Positions 1-6,744 of a stretch of DNA of 8,030 bases are shown in pieces. The notes beneath the pieces are model-generated. The model ran no database searches and was not told the DNA's origin. It saw nothing but the letters and a program-made list of their open reading frames with translations. Every line of letters starts with the position of its first letter. The first letter of the stretch is position 1. Both the position numbers and the translations under genes were made by a program. Source of the DNA: an uncultured Lachnospiraceae bacterium (lineage in GTDB: Bacteria; Bacillota_A; Clostridia; Lachnospirales; Lachnospiraceae); assembly GCA_902787595.1 (NCBI GenBank), contig CADAHD010000219.1, positions 1 through 8,030 of the forward strand, written 5' to 3'.

Positions 1-1
1 G

Positions 2-2245
2 GCTCAATACGGATTGGGCGGGCAGTATGTGCTGGCTTTGACGATACTGGTGATCATGATGCTGGGCTGCCGTGTGATAACGCATCTGACGGATGCCGTA
101 CAGATGTCGCTGATGGCCAGAGTGGCAACATCTACCGTCAGGGATATAAAGAGCGATGTGTTCTCTGCAATGAGCAGGCTGTCGCTGAATTTCTTTACCA
201 GCAAGCAGACAGGCGGCCTGATGACCAGAGTTATAAGCGACGCCGGGCGCGTGACGGATTTCTTTCTGGACGGCCTGCCCTCGGTTTTCATACAGGGGCT
301 CACGATAATCATCACCTTTGTGGTATTCTTTCTGGACGGCCTGCCCTCGGTTTTCATACAGGGGCTCACGATAATCATCACCTTTGTGGTAATGTATCGG
401 CTTAACTGGCAGATGGCGCTGGTGGCATGCATATTGCTTCCGTTTCTGGTTTTTATGACGGTAAAGCTGAGACCCGGATTATGGACTCTTTCCGGCAAAA
501 GGCACCGCGCGGAAAAATCTGTCAGCGGCAAGGCAAACGATAATCTTACGGGCGCCCGTGTGGTAAAGGCTTTTGGGCAGCAGGATGCGGAAATAGAGAG
601 ATTTGAAAAGCCAAATAAAAAGCTTAAGGAAGCAGAGGTGGATATCGTAAAACTCCGCAACCGCTTTACCATACTTTATAATCTGGTGCAGGAAGTATCC
701 GGTATCTGGATATGGATCATAGGTATTTTCTTTGTGCTTAAAACCCGGCAGATAGAGCTGGGCGTGCTGCTAACCTTTGTAGGGTATGTAGCTCAGCTCA
801 ACGGCCCCATGAACTTTTTCTCAAGGGTTTTCCGTATGTGGTCCGACAGCATCAACGCCTCTCAGAGATTGTTTGAGATAATCGATTCGATACCGGACAT
901 CAAAGAGAGTGAACATCCGGTAAGCTTAAAGCAGCCTCAAGGCAGGATCGAATTGGAGAATGTAAGCTTTGGTTATTCAAAGAGCAAAGCTGTTTTAAAG
1001 AACATCAGTTTAAAAGTGGAACCCGGAGAGATGCTGGGTATAGTGGGACGTTCCGGAGCGGGCAAGTCCACGCTCGTAAACGTTATCTCCAGGCTTTATG
1101 ACGTGCAGGAAGGAACGATAAGAATAGACGGCGTGGATATAAAGGAACTGTCGCTTTCGGATCTGCGCCGCAATGTGGCTATGGTATCCCAGGATACATA
1201 TGTATTTATGGGAAGTGTAGCCATGAACATTGCTTACGGCAGGGAGGGAGCAGGCAGCGCAGAGATAGTGCGCGCAGCCAAGCTGGCCAGCGCCCATGAT
1301 TTCATTTCCAAAATGCCGGATGCATACGATACCGTTATAGGAGCGTCGGGCAAGGATCTTTCCGGAGGGGAAAAGCAGCGTATTTCCATTGCGCGCGCCG
1401 TTATGGCGGATCCGGCAATACTGATACTGGATGAAGCCACAGCCAGCGTTGATACGGCTACGGAGAAAGCCATACAGCGTTCGCTGACGTTTCTGGCGAA
1501 GGGGAGAACGACCCTGTCAATTGCGCACAGGCTTTCGACTCTCCGCGACGCCAAAAGACTGATAGTTATAGAAAAAGGACGCATAGCGGAAGAAGGAAGC
1601 GCCGAAGAACTGGACCGTATGGAGGACGGGATCTATCATAAGCTGTCGCGCCTGCAGAGCCGGCGCAGCGAAACGCAGGGAGAGGAGATCGATATGGATC
1701 AGATGGATATAAATGAAAACGAGCTCGACCATTACGAGAAAGAAGCCGAGCGTATGACCGAACTGTATTACATAAGCCCGCAGGATAAATTCGAAAAAAC
1801 GGAAGGCGGCTTTGTGAACCTTAACTGCAAGGGGCAGCTTTATAAGAGCGTGAAGATCGTAAGGCTCTTTCCCTTTACCGATGCGGACAGATATCTTTCG
1901 GTGCGGGAAGGTGACGAAAGAGCAAGGGAGATAGGCATAATAGAGGATCTTTCCGCAATGCCGCAGGAAGTCCAGGAGATAATACGGCAGCAGCTGGCTC
2001 TTAACTACTTCACGCCTGTGATCAAAAAGATCTACAATATCAAGGATGAGTACGGCTATGCATATTTCCATGTGCTTACCGATAAAGGGGAATGCAAGTT
2101 TGCCATCAATATGGCGTCAAATGCGGTGACCAAGCTTTCGGATGACCGTCTGATCATCTCGGACCTTGATGAAAACCGTTTTGAGATAAGGGATGTAAAT
2201 GCGCTTACAATGAAAGAGCGCCGCAAACTGGATCTGTTCCTGTAA
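2..2245 (+). CDS. ABC exporter subunit (TMD-NBD) with C-terminal DUF1854-like domain, 5' partial
   Basis: Exporter-type ABC protein that would use ATP to move an unknown substrate out of the cytoplasm. The reading frame is open to the left edge and the visible protein begins near the second transmembrane helix, so the true start and helix 1 lie outside the window; the TTG at 14 is not a credible start. The nucleotide-binding domain is complete: Walker A GRSGAGKS at 1046-1069, signature LSGGEKQR from 1358, Walker B LILDEAT with Asp at 1430 and catalytic Glu at 1433, and the switch His at 1526. After an acidic linker, about 159 residues (from about 1766) resemble DUF1854 (PF08909), a domain found at the C-terminus of some ABC transporters. 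Its role is unknown; elsewhere such proteins occur beside cyanophycin genes, none of which is visible here. The transmembrane domain carries an exact 22-residue duplication. It is probably the partner of the next gene, 60 bp downstream. Confidence 0.93.
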   Translation, partial: AQYGLGGQYVLALTILVIMMLGCRVITHLTDAVQMSLMARVATSTVRDIKSDVFSAMSRLSLNFFTSKQTGGLMTRVISDAGRVTDFFLDGLPSVFIQGLTIIITFVVFFLDGLPSVFIQGLTIIITFVVMYRLNWQMALVACILLPFLVFMTVKLRPGLWTLSGKRHRAEKSVSGKANDNLTGARVVKAFGQQDAEIERFEKPNKKLKEAEVDIVKLRNRFTILYNLVQEVSGIWIWIIGIFFVLKTRQIELGVLLTFVGYVAQLNGPMNFFSRVFRMWSDSINASQRLFEIIDSIPDIKESEHPVSLKQPQGRIELENVSFGYSKSKAVLKNISLKVEPGEMLGIVGRSGAGKSTLVNVISRLYDVQEGTIRIDGVDIKELSLSDLRRNVAMVSQDTYVFMGSVAMNIAYGREGAGSAEIVRAAKLASAHDFISKMPDAYDTVIGASGKDLSGGEKQRISIARAVMADPAILILDEATASVDTATEKAIQRSLTFLAKGRTTLSIAHRLSTLRDAKRLIVIEKGRIAEEGSAEELDRMEDGIYHKLSRLQSRRSETQGEEIDMDQMDINENELDHYEKEAERMTELYYISPQDKFEKTEGGFVNLNCKGQLYKSVKIVRLFPFTDADRYLSVREGDERAREIGIIEDLSAMPQEVQEIIRQQLALNYFTPVIKKIYNIKDEYGYAYFHVLTDKGECKFAINMASNAVTKLSDDRLIISDLDENRFEIRDVNALTMKERRKLDLFL
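260..391 (+). repeat. Perfect 66-bp tandem duplication inside the exporter gene
   Basis: Bases 260-325 and 326-391 are identical and directly adjacent; the flanking bases on each side differ. The unit is 22 codons, so the frame is kept. It encodes one hydrophobic segment starting FFLDGLPSVF and ending ITFVV, which corresponds to helix 3 of an exporter transmembrane domain. The family normally has one copy followed directly by the helix 3-4 turn (MYRLNW here). The absence of any difference between copies implies a very recent event or an assembly artefact. Confidence 0.97.
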
Positions 2246-2305
2246 AGAGTAGCTGCGCACAGGGGATGAAAGCCGGTAAGCTTTAAGAGAAAAGGTTATA
2301 GCAGA

Positions 2306-4471
2306 ATGATCTTATATTACAATATACCCGATAATATCAAAAATTCCATACAGCTGTCCGAAGGTGAGCGCATATACTATGCGGTGCCTTTTGATATTGA
2401 TCTCGAGGGGAATTATGTGCAGGACTCGTATCTGCTGGTGACCACAAAGAAGATCATAGTCTATAGCGGGGGCGGAGCTGCGGCTGTCTATGAGATAAGC
2501 GACTGTGCGATGGCCAAGGCGGAGCCGCGCATAGGCGGCGGACTGCTGATACTCAGGCATAAGGGCGCGGATAAGATTATCGTACATTATTCGGCAAAAC
2601 ATCTTACGCGTTATGCTTATATAGCCAGAGGTATAAATATACTTATTTCCGGGCGCGACGAGGAAGTGGAGAGCAGGGAATACGAGACTACCTGCCCCAA
2701 ATGCGGCTGCGCCATGCAGGGTACTCAAAACTGCCCCAGATGTTCAAAAGAGGGAGGATTTTTCAGAAACTTCCTCAGAATGGCAGGACCGTATAAAAAG
2801 GACTTCTTTGGCATTTTTATCCTGATGATACTTGCCGCGGTCACAACGCTTTTAAATCCCGAACTTCAAAAGCATCTGATAAATGATGTGCTGAAGGGAG
2901 ACGGGGGCATGAAGAAAGCCCTGGCTTTCCTTGCAATGATGTTTTCCCTGAGCGTGGGCATCGTTATCGTCAACATACTCAAGAGCAACGCTTCCGCAAA
3001 GCTGGGAGCTAAGATATCTGCGGATCTGAGGACAAAGCTTTTCAGGAAATATCAGGAACTGCCCATCAGTTTCATTAATGACAGGCGTCCGGGCGAACTG
3101 CTCAACAGGATCACATCGGATACGATGTACATACGCATGTTCATGGAGGATGTATTCTGCAATCTTTTTGCGGTATTATTCATCTTTATCTGGGATGTGA
3201 TCTTTATGATGGCCCTGAATCTGAGACTTTCGCTGATCACTTTCCTGTTTGTGCCGGTGGCGGTATTCATTACCGTGCTCTTTCGCAAGACAGTCAGCAG
3301 GATATTCCGCATGCAGTTTCGCAAAAATGATGATGTGTCCAGCGACCTTCAGGATGTGCTTTCGGGAATGCGCGTCGTAAAGACCTATGGGAAGGAAAAG
3401 ACAGAAGCCGAAAGGTTCAAGCGGCTCTCCGACGAATACGCCAGGATAAACAGGCGCAACGAGACTTTCTGGGCTGTGTTCTCGCCTGTGATGCAGCTCA
3501 TTATGGGACTTGGAGTGCTGGCGGTGGTCCTGTTCGGAGGAAAGGATGTGCTGGCGGGTGAAATGTCGCCCGGTGAGCTGTACCAGTTTGTGACATATAC
3601 GCAGCTTCTGTTTCAGTATATTTCGTGGATGAACCGTCTGCCTCTGCAGCTGGCGCAGCTTTCGGCCTGCCTTGACAGAGTTAACGACATACTGGGACAG
3701 GAAGTGACACAGCAGGATGAGGCTGCGCTCGAGGATATAAAGATAAAGGGAGAGATCACTTTTGAGCACGCAACTTTTGGGTATAAATCATATCAGCCTG
3801 TTATAGAAGATATCGATCTGACAGTTAATCCCGGGGAGATGATAGGCATAGTGGGAGCATCCGGCGCAGGCAAGTCAACCCTGATAAATCTGCTGATGGG
3901 ACTTTATGAAGTCGATGACGGAAGGCTGCTGGTTGACGGAAAGGATATAAAGAATATAAGCGGTAAATCCTATCATTCGCAGATAGGAGTAGTGCTGCAG
4001 GAAACCTTCCTGTTTTCGGGGACCATACTGGATAATATCCGTTTTTCAAAACCTGACGCCACATATGAAGAAGTGATACATGCAGCCAAGCTGGCTAACG
4101 CGCATGATTTCATAAGCGATACGCCCAACGGGTATAATACCTATGTCGGAGAAAAGGGATATTCCCTTTCCGGCGGAGAAAGGCAGCGTATAGCCATTGC
4201 AAGGGCGCTGCTGAACGATCCGGGACTGCTTATTCTGGATGAAGCTACAGCCAGTCTTGATACGGAAAGCGAATACATGATACAGAAAGCTCTTGCACGA
4301 CTTACGAACGGGAAAACAACTTTTGCGATAGCGCACAGGCTTTCCACGCTCAAGAATGCTGACAGGATAATGGTAATAGACAGGCATCATATAGCTGAGA
4401 TAGGATCTCATGAAGAGCTGATGGAACAGAAGGGCATATATTACAGACTGCAAATGGCCCAGAACAGTTGA
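2306..4471 (+). CDS. ABC exporter subunit with N-terminal PH-like region and zinc ribbon
   Basis: A 721-residue exporter half-transporter, about 140 residues longer than the usual 580 because of its N-terminus. Residues 1-120 are beta-rich with a pattern like bacterial PH-type domains (a tentative reading). They are followed by a probable zinc ribbon, CPKC at 130-133 and CPRC at 143-146. The six-helix transmembrane domain spans about 165-450. The ATPase domain is complete: Walker A GASGAGKS 517-524, signature LSGGERQR from 621, Walker B Asp645/Glu646, switch His677. Both this subunit and the upstream one keep consensus catalytic residues, so neither ATP site looks degenerate. The start ATG has a weak AAAGG 10 bases upstream. 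The 60-bp gap to the upstream gene and the close similarity of the two NBDs (AAKLAxAHDFIS in both) support an operon and a heterodimer. The N-terminal module would be cytoplasmic and may be a regulatory or docking part. Substrate unknown. Confidence 0.93.
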   Translation: MILYYNIPDNIKNSIQLSEGERIYYAVPFDIDLEGNYVQDSYLLVTTKKIIVYSGGGAAAVYEISDCAMAKAEPRIGGGLLILRHKGADKIIVHYSAKHLTRYAYIARGINILISGRDEEVESREYETTCPKCGCAMQGTQNCPRCSKEGGFFRNFLRMAGPYKKDFFGIFILMILAAVTTLLNPELQKHLINDVLKGDGGMKKALAFLAMMFSLSVGIVIVNILKSNASAKLGAKISADLRTKLFRKYQELPISFINDRRPGELLNRITSDTMYIRMFMEDVFCNLFAVLFIFIWDVIFMMALNLRLSLITFLFVPVAVFITVLFRKTVSRIFRMQFRKNDDVSSDLQDVLSGMRVVKTYGKEKTEAERFKRLSDEYARINRRNETFWAVFSPVMQLIMGLGVLAVVLFGGKDVLAGEMSPGELYQFVTYTQLLFQYISWMNRLPLQLAQLSACLDRVNDILGQEVTQQDEAALEDIKIKGEITFEHATFGYKSYQPVIEDIDLTVNPGEMIGIVGASGAGKSTLINLLMGLYEVDDGRLLVDGKDIKNISGKSYHSQIGVVLQETFLFSGTILDNIRFSKPDATYEEVIHAAKLANAHDFISDTPNGYNTYVGEKGYSLSGGERQRIAIARALLNDPGLLILDEATASLDTESEYMIQKALARLTNGKTTFAIAHRLSTLKNADRIMVIDRHHIAEIGSHEELMEQKGIYYRLQMAQNS

Positions 4472-4483
4472 GGAACAGTTGAA
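4462..4483 (+). repeat. Tandem 11-bp repeat at the end of the second exporter gene
   Basis: GAACAGTTGAG at 4462-4472 is followed at once by GAACAGTTGAA at 4473-4483 (10 of 11 identical). The first copy contains the exporter stop codon TGA at 4469-4471. Each copy carries a TTGA that can serve as a -35 core. Confidence 0.9.
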
Positions 4484-4496
4484 AAAATGATATTAT
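4468..4496 (+). promoter_or_regulatory. Possible sigma-A promoter for the Fe-S/chemoreceptor gene
   Basis: TTGAGG (4468-4473) lies 17 bp before TATTAT (4491-4496), giving a near-consensus spacing. A second pair, TTGAAA (4479-4484) and TATTAT (4504-4509), has 19 bp spacing. Both arise from the tandem repeats in this gap. Transcripts would start about 60 bp before the gene at 4564. Read-through from the exporter genes is equally possible, since no terminator is visible between them. Confidence 0.4.
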
Positions 4497-4514
4497 AAAA
4501 AGATATTATAAAAA
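4489..4514 (+). repeat. Tandem 13-bp AT-rich repeat upstream of the Fe-S sensor gene
   Basis: GATATTATAAAAA occurs at 4489-4501 and again, identical, at 4502-4514, followed by a partial third start (GATA). Each copy contains TATTAT, a close match to a -10 element. Confidence 0.92.
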
Positions 4515-4552
4515 GATAGTTACGGGTATGACAGATTATCCCGGTTATGAAC

Positions 4553-4557
4553 GGAGG
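4553..4557 (+). promoter_or_regulatory. Ribosome binding site fixing the start at 4564
   Basis: GGAGG six bases before ATG 4564 decides the start. An in-frame ATG at 4528 has no such site and would add 12 residues before the conserved [10 protein letters not shown] beginning. The ATG at 4559 is out of frame and stops after five codons. Confidence 0.85.
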
Positions 4558-4563
4558 CATGAT

Positions 4564-6489
4564 ATGGGACTGGTAAAAACCAATGATAACTGTATAGGCT
4601 GTAACCGTTGTATAAAAGTATGCAGCAGCATGGGAGCCAATGTAGCCGCAGAAAGGGGTAGAGGAAATGTGATCGATGTCGATCCTGCCAAATGCATTGC
4701 CTGCGGCGCCTGCGTCGCGCTCGGCGCGCGAGAGTATGTAGATGATGTAGACCGTTTCTTTGAGGATCTGAAGAAGGGGGCAAAGATATCCGTTCTTATA
4801 GCGCCTGCCTTTCTGGCAAATTATCCGAATGAGTATGAGAAGTATCTGGGAATGCTTAAGAAAATGGGAGTGAACCGTTTTATAAGCGTATCTTTTGGCG
4901 CGGATATAACCACCTGGGCATATATAAAATATATCACAGAAAATAATTATTACGGAGGCATTTCGCAGCCCTGTCCTGCTGTTGTGGGATATATAGAGAG
5001 ATATGCGCCGGAGCTTCTTCCCAAGCTTATGCCTGTACAGTCGCCAATGATGTGCGCGGCGATCTATGCAAAGAAGTATATGAACCTGGGCGATAAACTG
5101 GCCTTTATCAGTCCGTGCATAGCCAAAAAGAACGAGATCGACGATCCCAATAATCATGGATATGTGTCCTATAATCTTACCTTTTCACATCTGGTTAAGT
5201 ATCTTAAAGAGCATCCTGTGAGCGGAGCCGCTCCGTTTAAGGACGAGATAGAATACGGCCTTGGGTCCATCTATCCCATGCCGGGCGGACTTAAGGAAAA
5301 TGTTTACTGGCTGCTGGGCGAGGACGTCTTTATCCGCCAGATGGAAGGCGAGCATCATATGTATGAGTATCTGCAGCGGAATAAGGACCGTATCAGATCG
5401 GGAAATACGCCGTATCTTTTTTTAGATGCGCTGAATTGTACAAACGGCTGCCTCTACGGAACCGGGACCGATGTGCGGGAGAGCATGAACGAAGATGTAT
5501 TCATGGCCATACAGCGCATCAAAAAATCCAGCAAGAATGAATCTAAAAAGTCGGCCTGGGGCAGGAATATACCGCCCGAAAAGCGCATGGCAGCTTTGAA
5601 TAAGCAGTTTGAAGGATTAAAGCTGAATGACTTTATCAGAAAATATACCGACAGGAGCAGGGAATGCGCCTACAAGATCCCGGGAGAAAAAGAGATCCAG
5701 GAGATCTATAAAAAGATGAACAAGGATACGCGTGAAAAACAGTCGATCGACTGCGGCTGCTGCGGTTATGATTCCTGCCGTCAGATGGCGATAGCCATAT
5801 ATAACGGATTTAATCACCATCATAACTGCGTTCACTTTATCAAAGACCGTGCGTATGAGGAAAAAGATCGTGCTATGGCACTGACCGAGGAAGTGAAGCG
5901 CGCACACGAAGAGATGAGGCAGAAGAAGGTTATACTGGCCGATGAGATAAGCGAGAATTTTGAAACACTGAGAGACTCCATCAAGCAGATAGGAGCTGCC
6001 AGCAGCAGCAATGTCAGATCGACAACCGGCATAAGCGATCAGATGGCGGAGGTAGACAGCTTTGCGTTGGAACTTAATTCTGTGCTGTCGAGGATAGGAG
6101 AGTATCTCAAAAAGCTGGATCAGAATAACACGGATGTCATTGCCATTTCGTCACAGACAAACCTTCTGGCGTTAAATGCATCTATAGAAGCGGCGCGTGC
6201 AGGCGAGGCCGGCAGGGGCTTTGCGGTGGTGGCAGAGGAGATAAAGAAACTGGCCGAAAGCGCAAAGGCTGCGGCTGATGACAGCAACAAGAATAATGAT
6301 GATATCCGAAGCACTGTGGAGCAGCTGGTGCAGAAGTCTTCCAAGCTGGTAGAGATAGCGGAGCACGTAAACGGAAGCGCAGGCGATCTTATAGCGACGG
6401 CAAAGGAAACGGAGAATTCTGTTGATATCATGCAGGATGTAGCAAGCAGCGTTGAGAATTCACTTAAGGATATCCTGAAGGATGAATAA
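4564..6489 (+). CDS. Soluble [FeFe]-hydrogenase-like Fe-S protein fused to a methyl-accepting chemotaxis signalling domain
   Basis: A 641-residue cytoplasmic protein with no signal peptide, membrane helix or HAMP domain. Modules in order: a ferredoxin-like region (C10, C13, C16, C20; C44, C47, C50); an [FeFe]-hydrogenase large-subunit type domain (about 75-330); a PF04060-like Fe-S domain (C397, C400, C405, C422); a helical linker; and a chemoreceptor signalling hairpin (about 470-641) whose tip reads [18 protein letters not shown] from residue 542. Cysteines matching the four H-cluster ligands are present: C137, C185 (PCIAKKNE), C292 and C296. The first motif reads SQPCPA where catalytic enzymes have TSCCPxW, so the proton-transfer cysteine is a proline. 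The fourth cysteine of the second ferredoxin motif is also missing. I infer a redox or H2 sensor signalling to CheA/CheW-type partners, not a main catalytic hydrogenase. Maturation genes (hydEFG) and che genes are not in the window. Confidence 0.9.
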   Translation: MGLVKTNDNCIGCNRCIKVCSSMGANVAAERGRGNVIDVDPAKCIACGACVALGAREYVDDVDRFFEDLKKGAKISVLIAPAFLANYPNEYEKYLGMLKKMGVNRFISVSFGADITTWAYIKYITENNYYGGISQPCPAVVGYIERYAPELLPKLMPVQSPMMCAAIYAKKYMNLGDKLAFISPCIAKKNEIDDPNNHGYVSYNLTFSHLVKYLKEHPVSGAAPFKDEIEYGLGSIYPMPGGLKENVYWLLGEDVFIRQMEGEHHMYEYLQRNKDRIRSGNTPYLFLDALNCTNGCLYGTGTDVRESMNEDVFMAIQRIKKSSKNESKKSAWGRNIPPEKRMAALNKQFEGLKLNDFIRKYTDRSRECAYKIPGEKEIQEIYKKMNKDTREKQSIDCGCCGYDSCRQMAIAIYNGFNHHHNCVHFIKDRAYEEKDRAMALTEEVKRAHEEMRQKKVILADEISENFETLRDSIKQIGAASSSNVRSTTGISDQMAEVDSFALELNSVLSRIGEYLKKLDQNNTDVIAISSQTNLLALNASIEAARAGEAGRGFAVVAEEIKKLAESAKAAADDSNKNNDDIRSTVEQLVQKSSKLVEIAEHVNGSAGDLIATAKETENSVDIMQDVASSVENSLKDILKDE

Positions 6490-6507
6490 AAAAATCAGGT
6501 TTTTTGA

Positions 6508-6527
6508 AAAAAATGCTTGCATTTTTT
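6508..6527 (+). terminator. Weak AT-rich hairpin after the Fe-S sensor gene
   Basis: AAAAAATG (6508-6515) pairs with CATTTTTT (6520-6527) around a CTTG loop, and the T-run could act as the U tract. It lies 18 bp after the stop and overlaps the tRNA -35 element. The low GC of the stem makes it a poor intrinsic terminator, so it may be only part of the promoter. Confidence 0.3.
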
Positions 6528-6545
6528 AGGAAGGTATAGTAGAAT
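6517..6545 (+). promoter_or_regulatory. tRNA-Glu promoter
   Basis: TTGCAT (6517-6522) and TAGAAT (6540-6545) are separated by 17 bp, a good sigma-A match. Transcription would begin near 6552, about 8 bases before the mature tRNA 5' end. An overlapping TATAGT (6535-6540) is too close to the -35. Confidence 0.6.
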
Positions 6546-6559
6546 ACTCAATGTTGTAC

Positions 6560-6631
6560 GGCTCGTTGGTCAAGCGGTTAAGACGTCGCCCTCTCACGGC
6601 GAAAACAGCGGTTCGATTCCGCTACGAGCTG
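6560..6631 (+). tRNA. tRNA-Glu (anticodon CTC)
   Basis: A 72-base cloverleaf folds cleanly. The 7-bp acceptor (6560-6566 with 6624-6630) starts with a G-U pair. The D stem is GTC/GAC. The anticodon stem TCGCC/GGCGA encloses the loop CTCTCAC with anticodon CTC at 6593-6595. A four-base variable loop follows, then the T stem AGCGG/CCGCT with loop TTCGATT. The discriminator is G6631. CCA is not encoded (CGC follows), so it must be added after transcription. Overall sequence fits bacterial tRNA-Glu. CTC is the minor Glu isoacceptor reading GAG. Its 3' part is tandemly repeated just downstream. Confidence 0.95.
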
Positions 6632-6657
6632 CGCTCGATTCCGCTACGAGCTGCGCT
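6613..6657 (+). repeat. Tandem 22-bp repeat of the tRNA-Glu 3' end (candidate attachment core)
   Basis: Bases 6613-6634 are repeated exactly at 6635-6656, with one further matching base at 6657. The unit begins in the T loop, runs through the discriminator base and adds three flanking bases. The second copy is not part of a tRNA because it lacks everything 5' of the T loop. tRNA 3' ends are the usual cores used by tyrosine recombinases, and one is encoded 90 bp away, so one or both copies may be att core sequence. Confidence 0.85.
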
Positions 6658-6664
6658 GAATAAG

Positions 6665-6701
6665 CCCGAAATACCGATGAATACGGTGTTTCGGGTTTTT
6701 C
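6665..6701 (+). terminator. Intrinsic terminator after tRNA-Glu
   Basis: CCCGAAATACCG (6665-6676) pairs with CGGTGTTTCGGG (6684-6695), a 12-bp stem with one G-U pair and a 7-base loop, followed by five T residues and CT. It ends the tRNA transcript. On the minus strand no comparable T-run follows, so it would serve the convergent integrase gene less well. If the att core is in the tRNA end, this terminator belongs to the integrated element. Confidence 0.85.
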
Positions 6702-6717
6702 TTATGCCTTTGCGGAT

Positions 6718-6734
6718 GGTTAAGTAAGGTTAAG
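6718..6734 (+). repeat. Direct repeat GGTTAAG with 10-bp period
   Basis: GGTTAAG at 6718-6724 and again at 6728-6734, one helical turn apart, between the terminator and the integrase stop. The position would suit an arm-type recombinase or excisionase binding site, but two 7-mers are little evidence. Confidence 0.35.
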
Positions 6735-6744
6735 CAGGCATGGA

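Noticed and set aside
14..16. TTG as a start codon of the first exporter.
   Set aside because: The frame is open further to the left, no ribosome site precedes it, and the first transmembrane helix of the family would be missing.
4..672. Long minus-strand open frame opposite the first exporter gene.
   Set aside because: It is a shadow of the exporter; it even repeats its own residues because of the 66-bp duplication and has no plausible domain.
1517..2071. Minus-strand open frame opposite the DUF1854-like region.
   Set aside because: The plus-strand frame carries clear family features; the antisense product has low-information composition and no start signal.
4564..6489. A catalytic energy-conserving [FeFe] hydrogenase.
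   Set aside because: The proton-transfer cysteine is replaced by proline, the ferredoxin region lacks a ligand, and the chemoreceptor tail points to signalling.
6488..6505. A-run / T-run hairpin straight after the sensor gene stop as a terminator.
   Set aside because: The stem would be entirely A-T pairs around TCAGG, too weak to call.
6635..6656. A second tRNA gene fragment or pseudo-tRNA.
   Set aside because: Only the T loop, T stem 3' strand and acceptor 3' strand are present, in direct contact with the real tRNA; it is a tandem repeat and not an independent gene.
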